Notes under the pieces: generated by a model
The model's database searches: none
What the model was told of the DNA's origin: nothing
Seen by the model: the letters and a program-made list of their open reading frames with translations, nothing else
Part shown: positions 49,306 through 61,900 of the stretch, one piece after another
Numbering within the stretch: the stretch's first letter is position 1
Layout of the letters: the number at the start of each line of letters is the position of its first letter
Origin: Lethocerus indicus
Taxonomy: Eukaryota; Arthropoda; Insecta; Hemiptera; Belostomatidae
Assembly: GCA_019843655.1 (NCBI GenBank)
Contig: JACDQD010000004.1
Span: forward strand, 372,001-436,000
Reading direction: 5' to 3'
Length of the DNA: 64,000 nucleotides
Position numbers and translations under genes: made by a program

Positions 49306-49930
49306 AATCGAAAACTTCCGCTTCGATTATGAATTTGTATATATAAATATCTCCGGGGCTATTGGTTGGCCTGAATATCTCCCACCCTCCGCTTATCTCC
49401 CGCTTGATTATGAATTTGTATATATAAATATCTAAAATATACAGAGAGAACATACGGGAATATTTCTAGTGATAATAAATATATTGGTTGCACATAGATT
49501 TATTTAAATTTTCTAAAAGGCTTCGAATAGATTTATTTAAATTACAGAAAACATACGGGAATATTTCAATTGGTTCCGGCCTGATCAATTTTCTAAAAAT
49601 TAGATTTATTTAAATTAAAACCAATCAAAACCCTCCGCTAATATCTCCCATTACGCTTCGATTATGAATTTGTATATATAAATATCTAAAATATACAGAG
49701 AACATACAGGGAATATTTCTACCGATAATAAATATATTGGTTGCGGCCTGATCAATTTTCTAAAAAAAATAGATTTATTTAAATTAAAACCAATCGAAAA
49801 CCCTCCGCTAATATCTCCCATTACGCTTCGATTATGTGAATAATAACCGATATATAATTGGTCCAGCCTGAACAATTTCTAACAAAATAGATTTATTTAA
49901 AGATACCAATGGGATCCGGTGATCCCGCTA
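49306..49930. repeat. Rearranged satellite D monomers
   Basis: Units are broken and shuffled: ccggggctattggttggcct at about 49352, duplicated atagatttatttaaatt pieces at 49495-49545, and a foreign-looking segment near 49840-49930 (gataccaatgggatccggtg). Regular 173-bp units resume on the right. Confidence 0.8.
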
Positions 49931-51899
49931 TATATCGGATTATGAATTTGTATATATAAATATCTAAAAATATACAGAGAATATTTCTACCGATAATAAA
50001 TATATTGGTTGCGGCCTGAACAATTTTCTAAAAAAAATAGATTTATTTAAATTAAAACCAATCGAAAACCCTCCGCTAATATCTCCCATTATGCTTCGAT
50101 TATGAATTTGTATATATAAATATCTAAAAATATACAGAGAGAACATACGGGGAATATTTCTAGTGATAATAAATATATTGGTTGCGGCCTGATCAATTTT
50201 CTAAAAAAAATAGATTTATTTAAATTAAAACCAATCGAAAACCCTCCGCTAATATCTGCCATTACGCTTCGATTATGAATTTGTATATATAAATATCTAA
50301 AAATATACAGAGAGAACATACGGGGAATATTTCTACAGATAATAAATATATTGGTTGCGGCCTGAACAATTTTCTAAAAAAAATAGATTTATTTAAATTA
50401 AAACCAATCGAAAACCCTCCGCTAATATCTCCCATTACGCTTCGATTATGAATTTGTATATATAAATATCTAAAAATATACAGAGAGAACATACGGGGAA
50501 TATTTCTACCGATAATAAATATATTGGTTGCGGCCTGAACAATTTTCTAAAAAAAATAGATTTATTTAAATTAAAACCAATCGAAAACCCTCCGCTAATA
50601 TCTCCCATTACGCTTCGATTATGAATTTGTATATATAAATATCTAAAAATATACAGAGAGAACATACGGGGAATATTTCTACCGATAATAAATATATTGG
50701 TGTCCGGCCTGAACAATTTTCTAAAAAAAATAGATTTATTTAAATTAAAACCAATCGAAAACCCTCCGCTAATATCTCCCATTACGCTTCGATTATGAAT
50801 TTGTATATATAAATATCTAAAAATATACAGAGAGAACATACGGGGAATATTTCTAGTGATAATAAATATATTGGTTGCGGCCTGAACAATTTTCTAAAAA
50901 AAATAGATTTATTTAAATTAAAACCAATCGAAAACCCTCCGCTAATATCTCCCATTACGCTTCGATTATGAATTTGTATATATAAATATCTAGAAATATA
51001 CAGAGAGAACATACGGGGAATATTTCTACAGATAATAAATATATTGGTTCCGGCCTGAACAATTTTCTAAAAAAAATAGATTTATTTAAATTAAAACCAA
51101 TCGAAAACCCTCCGCTAATATCTCCCATTACGCTTCGATTATGAATTTGTATATATAAATATCTAAAAATATACAGAGAGAACATACGGGGAATATTTCT
51201 AGTGATAATAAATATATTGGTTGCGGCCTGAACAATTTTCTAAAAAAAATAGATTTATTTAAATTAAAACCAATCGAAAACCCTCCGCTAATATCTCCCA
51301 TTACGCTTCGATTATGAATTTGTATATATAAATATCTAAAATATACAGAGAGAACATACGGGGAATATTTCTAGTGATAATAAATATATTGGTTGCAGCC
51401 TGAACAATTTTCTAAAAAAAATAGATTTATTTAAATTAAAACCAATCGAAAACCCTCCGCTAATATCTCCCATTACGCTTCGATTATGAATTTGTATATA
51501 TAAATATCTAAAAATATACAGAGAGAACATACGGGGAATATTTCTACCGATAATAAATATATTGGTTGCGGCCTGAACAATTTTCTAAAAAAAATAGATT
51601 TATTTAAATTAAAACCAATCGAAAACCCTCCGCTAATATCTCCCATTACGCTTCGATTATGAATTTGTATATATAAATATATAAAATATACAGAGAGAAC
51701 ATACGGGGAATATTTCTACCGATAATAAATATATTGGTTCCGGCCTGAACAATTTTCTAAAAAAAATAGATTTATTTAAATTAAAACCAATCGAAAACCC
51801 TCCGCTAATATCTCCCATTACGCTTCGATTATGAATTTGTATATATAAATATCTAAAAATATACAGAGAGAACATACGGGGAATATTTCTACCGATAAT

Positions 51900-54350
51900 A
51901 AATATATTGGTTGCGGCCTGAACAATTTTCTAAAAAATAGATTTATTTAAATTAAAACCAATCGAAAACCCTCCGCTAATATCTGCCATTACGCTTCGAT
52001 TATGAATTTGTATATATAAATATCTAAAATATACAGAGAGAACATACGGGGAATATTTCTACCGATAATAAATATATTGGTTCCGGCCTGAACAATTTTC
52101 TAACAAAAATAGATTTATTTAAATTAAAACCAATCGAAAACCCTCCGCTAATATCTGCCATTACGCTTCGATTATGAATTTGTATATATAAATATATAAA
52201 AATATACAGAGAGAACATACGGGGAATATTTCTACCGATAATAAATATATTGGTTCCGGCCTGAACAATTTTCTAAAAAAATAGATTTATTTAAATTAAA
52301 ACCAATCGAAAACCCTCCGCTAATATCTGCCATTACGCTTCGATTATGAATTTGTATATATAAATATATAGAAATATACAGAGAGAACATACGGGGAATA
52401 TTTCTACCGATAATAAATATATTGGTTCCGGCCTGAACAATTTTCTAACAAAAATAGATTTATTTAAATTAAAACCAATCGAAAACCCTCCGCTAATATC
52501 TGCCATTACGCTTCGATTATGAATTTGTATACATAAATATATAGAAATATACAGGAGAACATACGGGAATATTTCTACCGATAATAAATATATTGGTTCC
52601 GGCCTGAACAATTTTCTAACAAAATTAGATTTATTTAAATTAAAACCAATCGAAAACCCTCCGCTAATATCTGCCATTACGCTTCGATTATGAATTTGTA
52701 TATATAAATATATAGAAATATACAGAGAGAACATACGGGGAATATTTCTACCGATAATAAATATATTGGTTCCGGCCTGAACAATTTTCTAACAAAAATA
52801 GATTTATTTAAATTAAAACCAATCGAAAACCCTCCGCTAATATCTGCCATTACGCTTCGATTATGAATTTGTATATATAAATATATAGAAATATACAGGA
52901 GAACATACGGGGAATATTTCTACCGATAATAAATATATTGGTTCCGGCCTGAACAATTTTCTAACAAAATAGATTTATTTAAATTAAAACCAATCGAAAA
53001 CCCTCCGCTAATATCTGCCATTACGCTTCGATTATGAATTTGTATATATAAATATATAGAAATATACAGGGAGAACATACGGGGAATATTTCTACCGATA
53101 ATAAATAAATTGGTTCCGGCCTGAACAATTTTCTAACAAAATTAGATTTATTTAAATTAAAACCAATCGAAAACCCTCCGCTAATATCTGCCATTACGCT
53201 TCGATTATGAATTTGTATATATAAATATATAGAAATATACAGAGAGAACATACGGGGAATATTTCTACCGATAATAAATATATTGGTTCCGGCCTGAACA
53301 ATTTTCTAACAAAATTAGATTTATTTAAATTAAAACCAATCGAAAACCCTCCGCTAATATCTGCCATTACGCTTCGATTATGAATTTGTATATATAAATA
53401 TATAGAAATATACAGAGAGAACATACGGGGAATATTTCTACCGATAATAAATATATTGGTTCCAGGCCTGAACAATTTTCTAACAAAAATAGATTTATTT
53501 AAATTAAAACCAATCGAAAACCCTCCGCTAATATCTGCCATTACGCTTCGATTATGAATTTGTATATATAAATATATAGAAATATACAGGGAGAACATAC
53601 GGGGAATATTTCTACCGATAATAAATATATTGGTTCAGGCCTGAACAATTTTCTAACAAAAATAGATTTATTTAAATTAAAACCAATCGAAAACCCTCCG
53701 CTAATATCTGCCATTACGCTTCGATTATGAATTTGTATATATAAATATATAGAAATGTACAGAGAGAACATACGGGGAATATTTCTACCGATAATAAATA
53801 AATTGGTTCCAGCCTGAACAATTTTCTAGCAAAATTAGATTTATTTAAATTAAAACCAATCCAAAACCCTCCGCTAATATCTGCCATTACGCTTCGATTA
53901 TGAATTTGTATATATAAATATATAGAAATATACAGAGAGAACATACGGGGAATATTTCTACCGATAATAAATAAATTGGTTCCGGCCAGAACAATTTTCT
54001 ATCAAAATTAGATTTATTTAAATTAAAACCAATCAAAAACTCTCCGCTAATATCTGCCATTACGCTCCGATTATGAATTAGTGTACATAAATATATAGAA
54101 ATATACAGAAAGAAAATACGGGGAATATTTCTACCGATAATAAATATATTGGTTCCGGCCAGATCAATTTTCTAACAAAATTAGATTTATTTAAATTAAA
54201 ACCAATCGAAAACCCTCCGCTAATATCCGCCATTACGCTTCGATTATGAATTAGTATATATAAATATATAGAAATATACAGAGAGAACATACGGGGAATA
54301 TTTCTACCGATAATAAATATATTGGTTCCAGCCTTAACAATTTTCTAACA
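51900..54350. repeat. Diverged edge subfamily of satellite D
   Basis: Towards the right edge monomers gain diagnostic changes: ggttccgg instead of ggttgcgg, ttctaacaaaa instead of ttctaaaaaaa, atctgcc instead of atctccc, and atatatagaaat instead of atatctaaaaat. The last two or three copies (54000-54350) are the most diverged (gaattagtgtaca, ggccagatcaa). Confidence 0.85.
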
Positions 54351-54367
54351 AAGCTAAGAGTGACCCC

Positions 54368-54388
54368 AGGGTCAGAGGTCAGAGGTCA
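54368..54388 (+). promoter_or_regulatory. Triple AGGTCA-type direct repeat (DR1 spacing)
   Basis: GGGTCA (54369-54374), AGGTCA (54376-54381) and AGGTCA (54383-54388), each separated by a single G. TGACCC lies inverted just upstream (54361-54366). The arrangement matches nuclear-receptor half-sites by sequence. Binding is not shown. Confidence 0.4.
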
Positions 54389-54552
54389 CACCTTTCCCCG
54401 ATCACCTCATATTCCTCAACCTCTCCGTTCACCGCACGGCCTTCAGACACGGCGATATTATATTATTATATACCTGCGCGAATATTAGACATGCATCGAT
54501 TCATTTTTCGATACCCAAAATGATTTACAAAAGTTTACACGCATCTAAAAGA

Positions 54553-54670
54553 TATATCGGGTCGACAACTAGGTAATTGCGGAATTAGCCACAATAAGTG
54601 GCGTTGTACATATCTTCAAGTACGTCAACATCTTTGCACAGATAAGATTCTTCGATGTGTTATTATTTGC
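54553..54670. mobile_element. Mariner-like terminal fragment 1
   Basis: tcgggtcgacaactaggtaa followed by ttgcgg resembles the terminal repeat of mariner elements. The next 70 bp (gttgtacatatcttcaagta and so on) match fragment 2 at 55995-56110. Only one end was seen. Confidence 0.5.
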
Positions 54671-55563
54671 GGTCCTTTCTGAAACATTCGGTATCCATCG
54701 GTTTCTACACTCGGATTTAAATTAGAATAAGTTTTACCAGAAATGTAGTGTTGAGAGTCGATCGAACCATCGTGAGTGGTGTCGGCGGGATGTCGGGAGA
54801 GTTGGCCGAGTGGCAAAATCCTGGATGATGCGCGGCCAGTCCTCGGAAACACCCGCCCCACCCTCAACTCTCATTTTACGCTGGCACAATCTCTCGCCTT
54901 CCCACAACAACATTTCGTTCCCGATTCTCTCGTCGAATCCCCTTTCCTCCGTTAGCCGTCCGTCATCCTCCTCCCGCCTAAACGCCGCCGCCGCCGCCCC
55001 CGCTTCAGAGATCTTCTCCGGCCGCAATCACAACTCAGCAAAAGCGTCATTTCAGATTCCTCCGGCCAACTCTTAAATCCATTGCACCTGTAAACATACA
55101 GCGATTGTTGATTGTGCCGGTATAGAATGTAGAAAAAAAAGAGAGAAAAAAAGGGAAAAAAGAAGGAAAAAAAAAGAAAAAAGAGAAAAAAGAATAACCT
55201 AAAAATACAGACTCGAACATAAAATTCTGTGTGCGAATAAAATCCTTATATAAAAACGCCTATTCGAATACATCTATTTATTACTAAATTGATTGAAGCT
55301 TAATAAACGTAAGATATTTCAAAAAATGGAATAATATATTTTATAATGTTGTAATGTATGGTTCCGACAAAATGTATTACGTAAAATAATAATGGCTAGG
55401 ATTTACTCTGTACAGGATTATCGTTACAGTATTTTTTAGACATTCCTCGGTATTTATTTATAACTAACTATTTTTATCGCCTAATAGTAAGTTTGCTTGG
55501 CAAAATTATAAATTGTAGATTACGTCGCAAGCATCGATACTCCTCTAAGCGAGTGATTCCTGT

Positions 55564-55587
55564 ATAAATAAATAAATAAATAAATAA

Positions 55588-55682
<95 letters not shown>
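55564..55682. repeat. Compound microsatellite (AAAT)n-(TA)n-(GATA)n
   Basis: About six to seven AAAT units, about 25 TA units, then about ten GATA units in one block. Confidence 0.97.
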
Positions 55683-55994
55683 TATTTATATAATAACTCA
55701 CCCTTGTTTTCACTCTAACTATTAAAATGTCTTCGGTACGCAAATTTTGTGAAATTCAACACAATCAGCAGACAAATAACAAATGAATATTTACATGTAT
55801 AGAAATGGCATTACTTTCAGGCAAACAATATATACAAATAAATCCTGTAATTCTTATAAAAGATTGGATCGAGGTATATTTAAAAAAAACAAAAAAAACA
55901 ACGAACCGGGTTCATACCTTATTCGAAGGGTTACTTAGACTCATTTTGCGCCGTCACGGTCAGACGGCCAAATATCGTTTTGTATCGACAATAC

Positions 55995-56110
55995 TATTGG
56001 GTCGGCGACTAAGTAATTGGGGAATTCATCGACAACAACTGGTGTTGTACATATTTTTTTAAGTACGTCGTCAAAATCTGTGCGCAGAAAAGCCGTAGAC
56101 GGTTTCGAAT
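55995..56110. mobile_element. Mariner-like terminal fragment 2
   Basis: ttgggtcggcgactaagtaa followed by ttgggg is a mariner-type terminus. The following sequence (ggtgttgtacatattttttt aagtacgtcgtc) is homologous to fragment 1. No transposase core is recognisable. Confidence 0.5.
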
Positions 56111-56377
56111 GCGCGTATAAGATAAATTCGGCTTGTGCGCAATGTCCCCTCCCAGTGTCGAACTGTCGCCTTTATTCGGTCATCCGGAGCGCTGCCCTCG
56201 CCTTTCAACGAAGAAATCAGGAATTTCGCCGACCGGTACACGCTTCATCGCAGCGTACACGGCGTACGACTTTTTATGACGTTAACAGCCTTGCGAAAAT
56301 AAAACAGCGAAATGTTCACCGTGTTTTAGCTTTTTATACGGACAGGACCGAATAATAACGTATCGAAGAATCTGCCT

Positions 56378-56407
56378 GGGGGGGGGGGTTTGGTAGGCGG
56401 GCGGGTA
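56378..56407 (+). repeat. Poly-G run and G-rich tract
   Basis: Eleven consecutive G followed by tttggtaggcgggcgggtag. It has G-quadruplex potential on the plus strand. Confidence 0.7.
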
Positions 56408-56594
56408 GTGTAGGTGTTTAGCTTATCTGTCGCGGTCGATTTGTATTTGAGGCGCGAGGTGTGTAGCACTAGCGTGTCTGGGGAGGCGTGTAGAGCGGCG
56501 ACAACGCTCAAGCCCCAGTCGGTAATCCTCGCTGCCGACATCTCCAACGCGCCACCACCTGGAACAACACCCTCATTATTATCCATCCGCCCCG

Positions 56595-56618
56595 CCCTAC
56601 CCTACCCTACCCTACCCT
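56595..56618 (-). repeat. (CCCTA)n telomere-like, G4-forming tract
   Basis: Four CCCTA units plus CCCT. The minus strand reads as five GGG runs separated by TA. It differs from the usual insect TTAGG telomere repeat. Confidence 0.85.
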
Positions 56619-57234
56619 CCACCAGCCTCTTCCAGTTTCGCTTCAGTTATTATAATAATAATTATTATTTCACCGAATTGACACAATTACCGCCGGGCGA
56701 GTGCCGAGTCCATCGTCGATTGGGCCGGTCAGATCTAACTTCTTCTTATCGACGCTAATTCTCAGTTCAAAGTTCTGTCCCGAGACACTTAGACAAAGAA
56801 ACATAACCTGACATCGACTGTTATCCCCTTCACCGGCCCACCGATACACAAGCCCGCCTCGACTATAACAAAGTTGTAAAAATTATTTATTCCGATTTAA
56901 TTTTTATTTACAGTAGGAAAATTCAGAAAATTTTAAAGCTCCGATTTTTACTATATTGAAATTTTAAAATCGCTAAACGATACAACAGGCCCCAAACTTG
57001 TATACTCGGAACTGACATTTATTTAGATTTAAAATTAGGATAGTTCGAAAAATTCCGTCAATATTTTTAAATCGCGAAAGTATTCGGGAGTTGGTCCAAA
57101 ATTTACAAATTTTTTTTCTCATTTATTTCGTTTAATTTTTTTTTGTATTTTTGAAATCCCGACAGTTATTCGGGGGGGGATTTTTTGGTACTTTGGTTAT
57201 ATAGTTTTGCAGTTGCATTAATTGCAAAATCAGC

Positions 57235-57657
57235 CCTGAAATGCGGTTTTTGGGCATAAAATTAGCCCAAATTGCTGTTTTTTTTTGGCATAAGATTAGC
57301 CCAAAACTGCTGTTTTTTGGCCCGAATTCGACAACAAAAATGCTGATTTTAGGCGCGAAATTGCTCCAAACATTCGGTTTGTTGGGTTCAAAATGCTGAT
57401 TTTAGGCGACAAATCGGCCCAAAATGCTGTTTTTAGGCCCAAAACTGCTGTTTTTTGGCCCGAATTCGGCAACAAAAATGCTGATTTTAGGCGCGAAATT
57501 GCTCCAAAAATTCGGTTTGTTGGGTTCAAAATGCTGATTTTAGGCGACAAATCGGCCCAAAAATGCTGTTTTTAGGCCCAAAACTGCTGTTTTTTGGCCC
57601 GAATTCGGCAACAAAAATGCTGATTTTAGGCGCGAAATTGCTCCAAAATTTCATGAA
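57235..57657 (-). repeat. Satellite A* (A-related), about 139-bp higher-order unit
   Basis: Composed of A-like pieces (aaaatgctgtttttaggccc, aaaatgctgattttaggcg). The marker cgaattcg recurs at 57323, 57461 and 57600, giving a 138-139-bp unit of about two and a half copies. It directly abuts satellite C' at about 57658. Confidence 0.85.
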
Positions 57658-58945
57658 TTTGAGTCATCCATTCCTGGACCCCCCAAGTGGTACCCGAATT
57701 TTGCCATTTTAAATCTATCGCCTTAAGCCCGGAACTGTGTGAATAGACCTGTAGAGTAAAGCAAACAATGCATTTAGAAACAAGTCTCGTCCCGATATCA
57801 TTAATATTAACGGAGAGAGAGTCATCCATTCCTGGACCCCCCAAGTGGTACCCGAATTTTGCCATTTTAAATCTATCGCCTCCAGCCCGGAACTGTGTGA
57901 ATAGACCTGTAGAGTAAAGCAAACAATGCATTTAGAAACAAGTCTCGTCCCGATATCATTAATATTAACGGAGAGAGAGTCATCCATTCCTGGACCCCCC
58001 AAGTGGTACCCGAATTTTGCCATTTTAAATCTATCGCCTCCAGCCCGGAACTGTGTGAATAGACCTGTAGAGTAAAGCAAACAATGCATTTAGAAACAAG
58101 TCTCGTCCCGATATCATTAATATTAACGGAGAGAGAGTCATCCATTCCTGGACCCCCCAAGTGGTACCCGAATTTTGCCATTTTAAATCTATCGCCTCCA
58201 GCCCGGAACTGTGTGAATAGACCTGTAGAGTAAAGCAAACAATGCATTTAGAAACAAGTCTCGTCCCGATATCATTAATATTAACGGAGAGAGAGTCATC
58301 CATTCCTGGACCCCCCAAGTGGTACCCGAATTTTGCCATTTTAAATCTATCGCCTCCAGCCCGGAACTGTGTGAATAGACCTGTAGAGTAAAGCAAACAA
58401 TGCATTTAGAAACAAGTCTCGTCCCGATATCATTAATATTAACGGAGAGAGTCATCCATTCCTGGACCCCCAAGTGGTACCCGAATTTTGCCATTTTAAA
58501 TCTATCGCCTCCAGCCCGGAACTGTGTGAATAGACCTGTAGAGTAAAGCAAACAATGCATTTAGAAACAAGTCTCGTCCCGATATCATTAATATTAACGG
58601 AGAGAGAGTCATCCATTCCTGGACCCCCCAAGTGGTACCCGAATTTTGCCATTTTAAATCTATCGCCTCCAGCCCGGAACTGTGTGAATAGACCTGTAGA
58701 GTAAAGCAAACAATGCATTTAGAAACAAGTCTCGTCCCGATATCATTAATATTAACGGAGAGAGTCCTGGACCCCCAAGTGGTACCCGAATTTTGCCATT
58801 TTAAATCTATCGCCTCCAGCCCGGAACTGTGTGAATAGACCTGTAGAGTAAAGCAAACAATGCATTTAGAAACAAGTCTCGTCCCGATATCATTAATATT
58901 AACGGAGAGAGAGTCATTCCTGGACCCCCAAGTGGTGTCGAACTT
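57658..58945 (-). repeat. Satellite C', reverse orientation, right arm (about 8 copies)
   Basis: Reverse complement of the 155-158-bp unit of the left arm, with the same G-run and CT-tract length classes. The first copy differs slightly (cgccttaagcccggaac instead of cgcctccagcccggaac). Confidence 0.97.
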
Positions 58946-61900
58946 TGCCGCTGAAACACTTGCCCCAAAGGACGGCCCGGAAATCGAAAATTTAGGTTTT
59001 CGAAAATTTTCAGATCGGCCCCATATTGCACCCACAAGTGTATTAATGTGAGCTACACTTGCCCGGAAATCGAAAATTTAGGTTTTCGAAAATTTTCAGC
59101 AAGCCCCATATTGCACCCACAAGTGTATTAATGTGAGCTACACTTGCCCCTAAAAGGACGGCCCGGAAATCGAAAATTTAGGTTTTTCGAAAATTTTCAG
59201 ATATCGGCCCCATATTGCACCCACAAGTGTATTAATGTGAGCTACACTTGCCCCTAAAAGGACGGCCCGGAAATCGAAAATTTAGGTTTTCGAAAATTTT
59301 CAGATATCGGCCCCATATTGCACCCACAAGTGTATTAATGTGAGCTACACTTGCCCCTAAAAGGACGGCCCGGAAATCGAAAATTTAGGTTTTCGAAAAT
59401 TTTCAGATATCGGCCCCATATTGCACCCACAAGTGTATTAATGTGAGCTACACTTGCCCCTAAAAGGACGGCCCGGAAATCGAAAATTTAGGTTTTTCGA
59501 AAATTTTCAGATATCGGCCCCATATTGCACCCACAAGTGTATTAATGTGAGCTACACTTGCCCCTAAAAGGACGGCCCGGAAATCGAAAATTTAGGTTTT
59601 TCGAAAATTTTCAGATATCGGCCCCATATTGCACCCACAAGTGTATTAATGTGAGCTACACTTGCTCCTAAAAGGACGGCCCGGAAATCGAAAATTTAGG
59701 TTTTTCGAAAATTTTCAGATATCGGCCCCATATTGCACCCACAAGTGTATTAATGTGAGCTACACTTGCCCCTAAAAGGACGGCCCGGAAATCGAAAATT
59801 TAGGTTTTTCGAAAATTTTCAGATATCGGCCCCATATTGCACCCACAAGTGTATTAATGTGAGCTACACTTGCCCCTAAAAGGACGGCCCGGAAATCGAA
59901 AATTTAGGTTTTTCGAAAATTTTCAGATATCGGCCCCATATTGCACCCACAAGTGTATTAATGTGAGCTACACTTGCCCCTAAAAGGACGGCCCGGAAAT
60001 CGAAAATTTAGGTTTTCGAAAATTTTCAGATATCGGCCCCATATTGCACCCACAAGTGTATTAATGTGAGCTACACTTGCCCCTAAAAGGACGGCCCGGA
60101 AATCGAAAATTTAGGTTTTTCGAAAATTTTCAGATATCGGCCCCATATTGCACCCACAAGTGTATTAATGTGAGCTACACTTGCCCCTAAAAGGACGGCC
60201 CGGAAATCGAAAATTTAGGTTTTTCGAAAATTTTCTCAGATCGGCCCCATATTGCACCCACAAGTGTATTAATGTGAGCTACACTTGCCCCTAAAAGGAC
60301 GGCCCGGAAATCGAAAATTTAGGTTTTTCGAAAATTTTCAGATATCGGCCCCATATTGCACCCACAAGTGTATTAATGTGAGCTACACTTGCCCCTAAAA
60401 GGACGGCCCGGAAATCGAAAATTTAGGTTTTTCGAAAATTTTCAGATATCGGCCCCATATTGCACCCACAAGTGTATTAATGTGAGCTACACTTGCCCCT
60501 AAAAGGACGGCCCGGAAATCGAAAATTTAGGTTTTTCGAAAATTTTCAGATATCGGCCCCATATTGCACCCACAAGTGTATTAATGTGAGCTACACTTGC
60601 CCCTAAAAGGACGGCCCGGAAATCGAAAATTTAGGTTTTTCGAAAATTTTCAGATATCGGCCCCATATTGCACCCACAAGTGTATTAATGTGAGCTACAC
60701 TTGCCCCTAAAAGGACGGCCCGGAAATCGAAAATTTAGGTTTTTCGAAAATTTTCAGATATCGGCCCCATATTGCACCCACAAGTGTATTAATGTGAGCT
60801 ACACTTGCCCCTAAAAGGACGGCCCGGAAATCGAAAATTTAGGTTTTTCGAAAATTTTCAGATATCGGCCCCATATTGCACCCACAAGTGTATTAATGTG
60901 AGCTACACTTGCCCCTAAAAGGACGGCCCGGAAATCGAAAATTTAGGTTTTTCGAAAATTTTCAGATATCGGCCCCATATTGCACCCACAAGTGTATTAA
61001 TGTGAGCTACACTTGCCCCTAAAAGGACGGCCCGGAAATCGAAAATTTAGGTTTTTCGAAAATTTTCAGATATCGGCCCCATATTGCACCCACAAGTGTA
61101 TTAATGTGAGCTACACTTGCCCCTAAAAGGACGGCCCGGAAATCGAAAATTTAGGTTTTCGAAAATTTTCAGATATCGGCCCCATATTGCACCCACAAGT
61201 GTATTAATGTGAGCTACACTTGCCCCTAAAAGGACGGCCCGGAAATCGAAAATTTAGGTTTTTCGAAAATTTTCAGATATCGGCCCCATATTGCACCCAC
61301 AAGTGTATTAATGTGAGCTACACTTGCCCCTAAAAGGACGGCCCGGAAATCGAAAATTTAGGTTTTTCGAAAATTTTCAGATATCGGCCCCATATTGCAC
61401 CCACAAGTGTATTAATGTGAGCTACACTTGCCCCTAAAAGGACGGCCCGGAAATCGAAAATTTAGGTTTTTCGAAAATTTTCAGATATCGGCCCCATATT
61501 GCACCCACAAGTGTATTAATGTGAGCTACACTTGCCCCTAAAAGGACGGCCCGGAAATCGAAAATTTAGGTTTTTCGAAAATTTTCAGATATCGGCCCCA
61601 TATTGCACCCACAAGTGTATTAATGTGAGCTACACTTGCCCCTAAAAGGACGGCCCGGAAATCGAAAATTTAGGTTTTTCGAAAATTTTCAGATATCGGC
61701 CCCATATTGCACCCACAAGTGTATTAATGTGAGCTACACTTGCCCCTAAAAGGACGGCCCGGAAATCGAAAATTTAGGTTTTTCGAAAATTTTCAGATAT
61801 CGGCCCCATATTGCACCCACAAGTGTATTAATGTGAGCTACACTTGCCCCTAAAAGGACGGCCCGGAAATCGAAAATTTAGGTTTTTCGAAAATTTTCAG

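Larger units (their letters stand above)
39447..54350. repeat. Satellite D: about 173-bp AT-rich tandem array (roughly 86 copies)
   Basis: The unit includes gataataaatatattggttg, cggcctgaacaattttctaa, atagatttatttaaattaaa, accaatcgaaaaccctccgc, taatatctcccattacgctt, cgattatgaatttgtatata and a cagagagaacatacggggaa stretch. The regular portion has 173-bp spacing. Units in about 39.4-49.3 kb are often a few bases shorter through small deletions. Minus-strand frames of about 76 codons recur with the repeat and are not genes. Confidence 0.97.
54351..57230. other. Non-satellite interlude between satellite D and reverse-orientation A*/C'/B'
   Basis: Single-copy-like DNA of mixed composition: GC-rich at 54780-55060 and 56100-56760, AT-rich elsewhere. 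It contains two mariner-like termini, simple repeats and a G-rich tract (listed separately). Opposite-strand frames at 54734-55027 (-) and 54810-55076 (+) overlap. Neither shows a recognisable domain. Confidence 0.6.

Noticed and set aside
41055..54290. Recurring minus-strand frames MFSLYIFRYLYIQ / MGDISGGFSIGFNLNKS
   Set aside because: They are translations of the 173-bp satellite D. The period is not a multiple of three and the frames end within one or two units.
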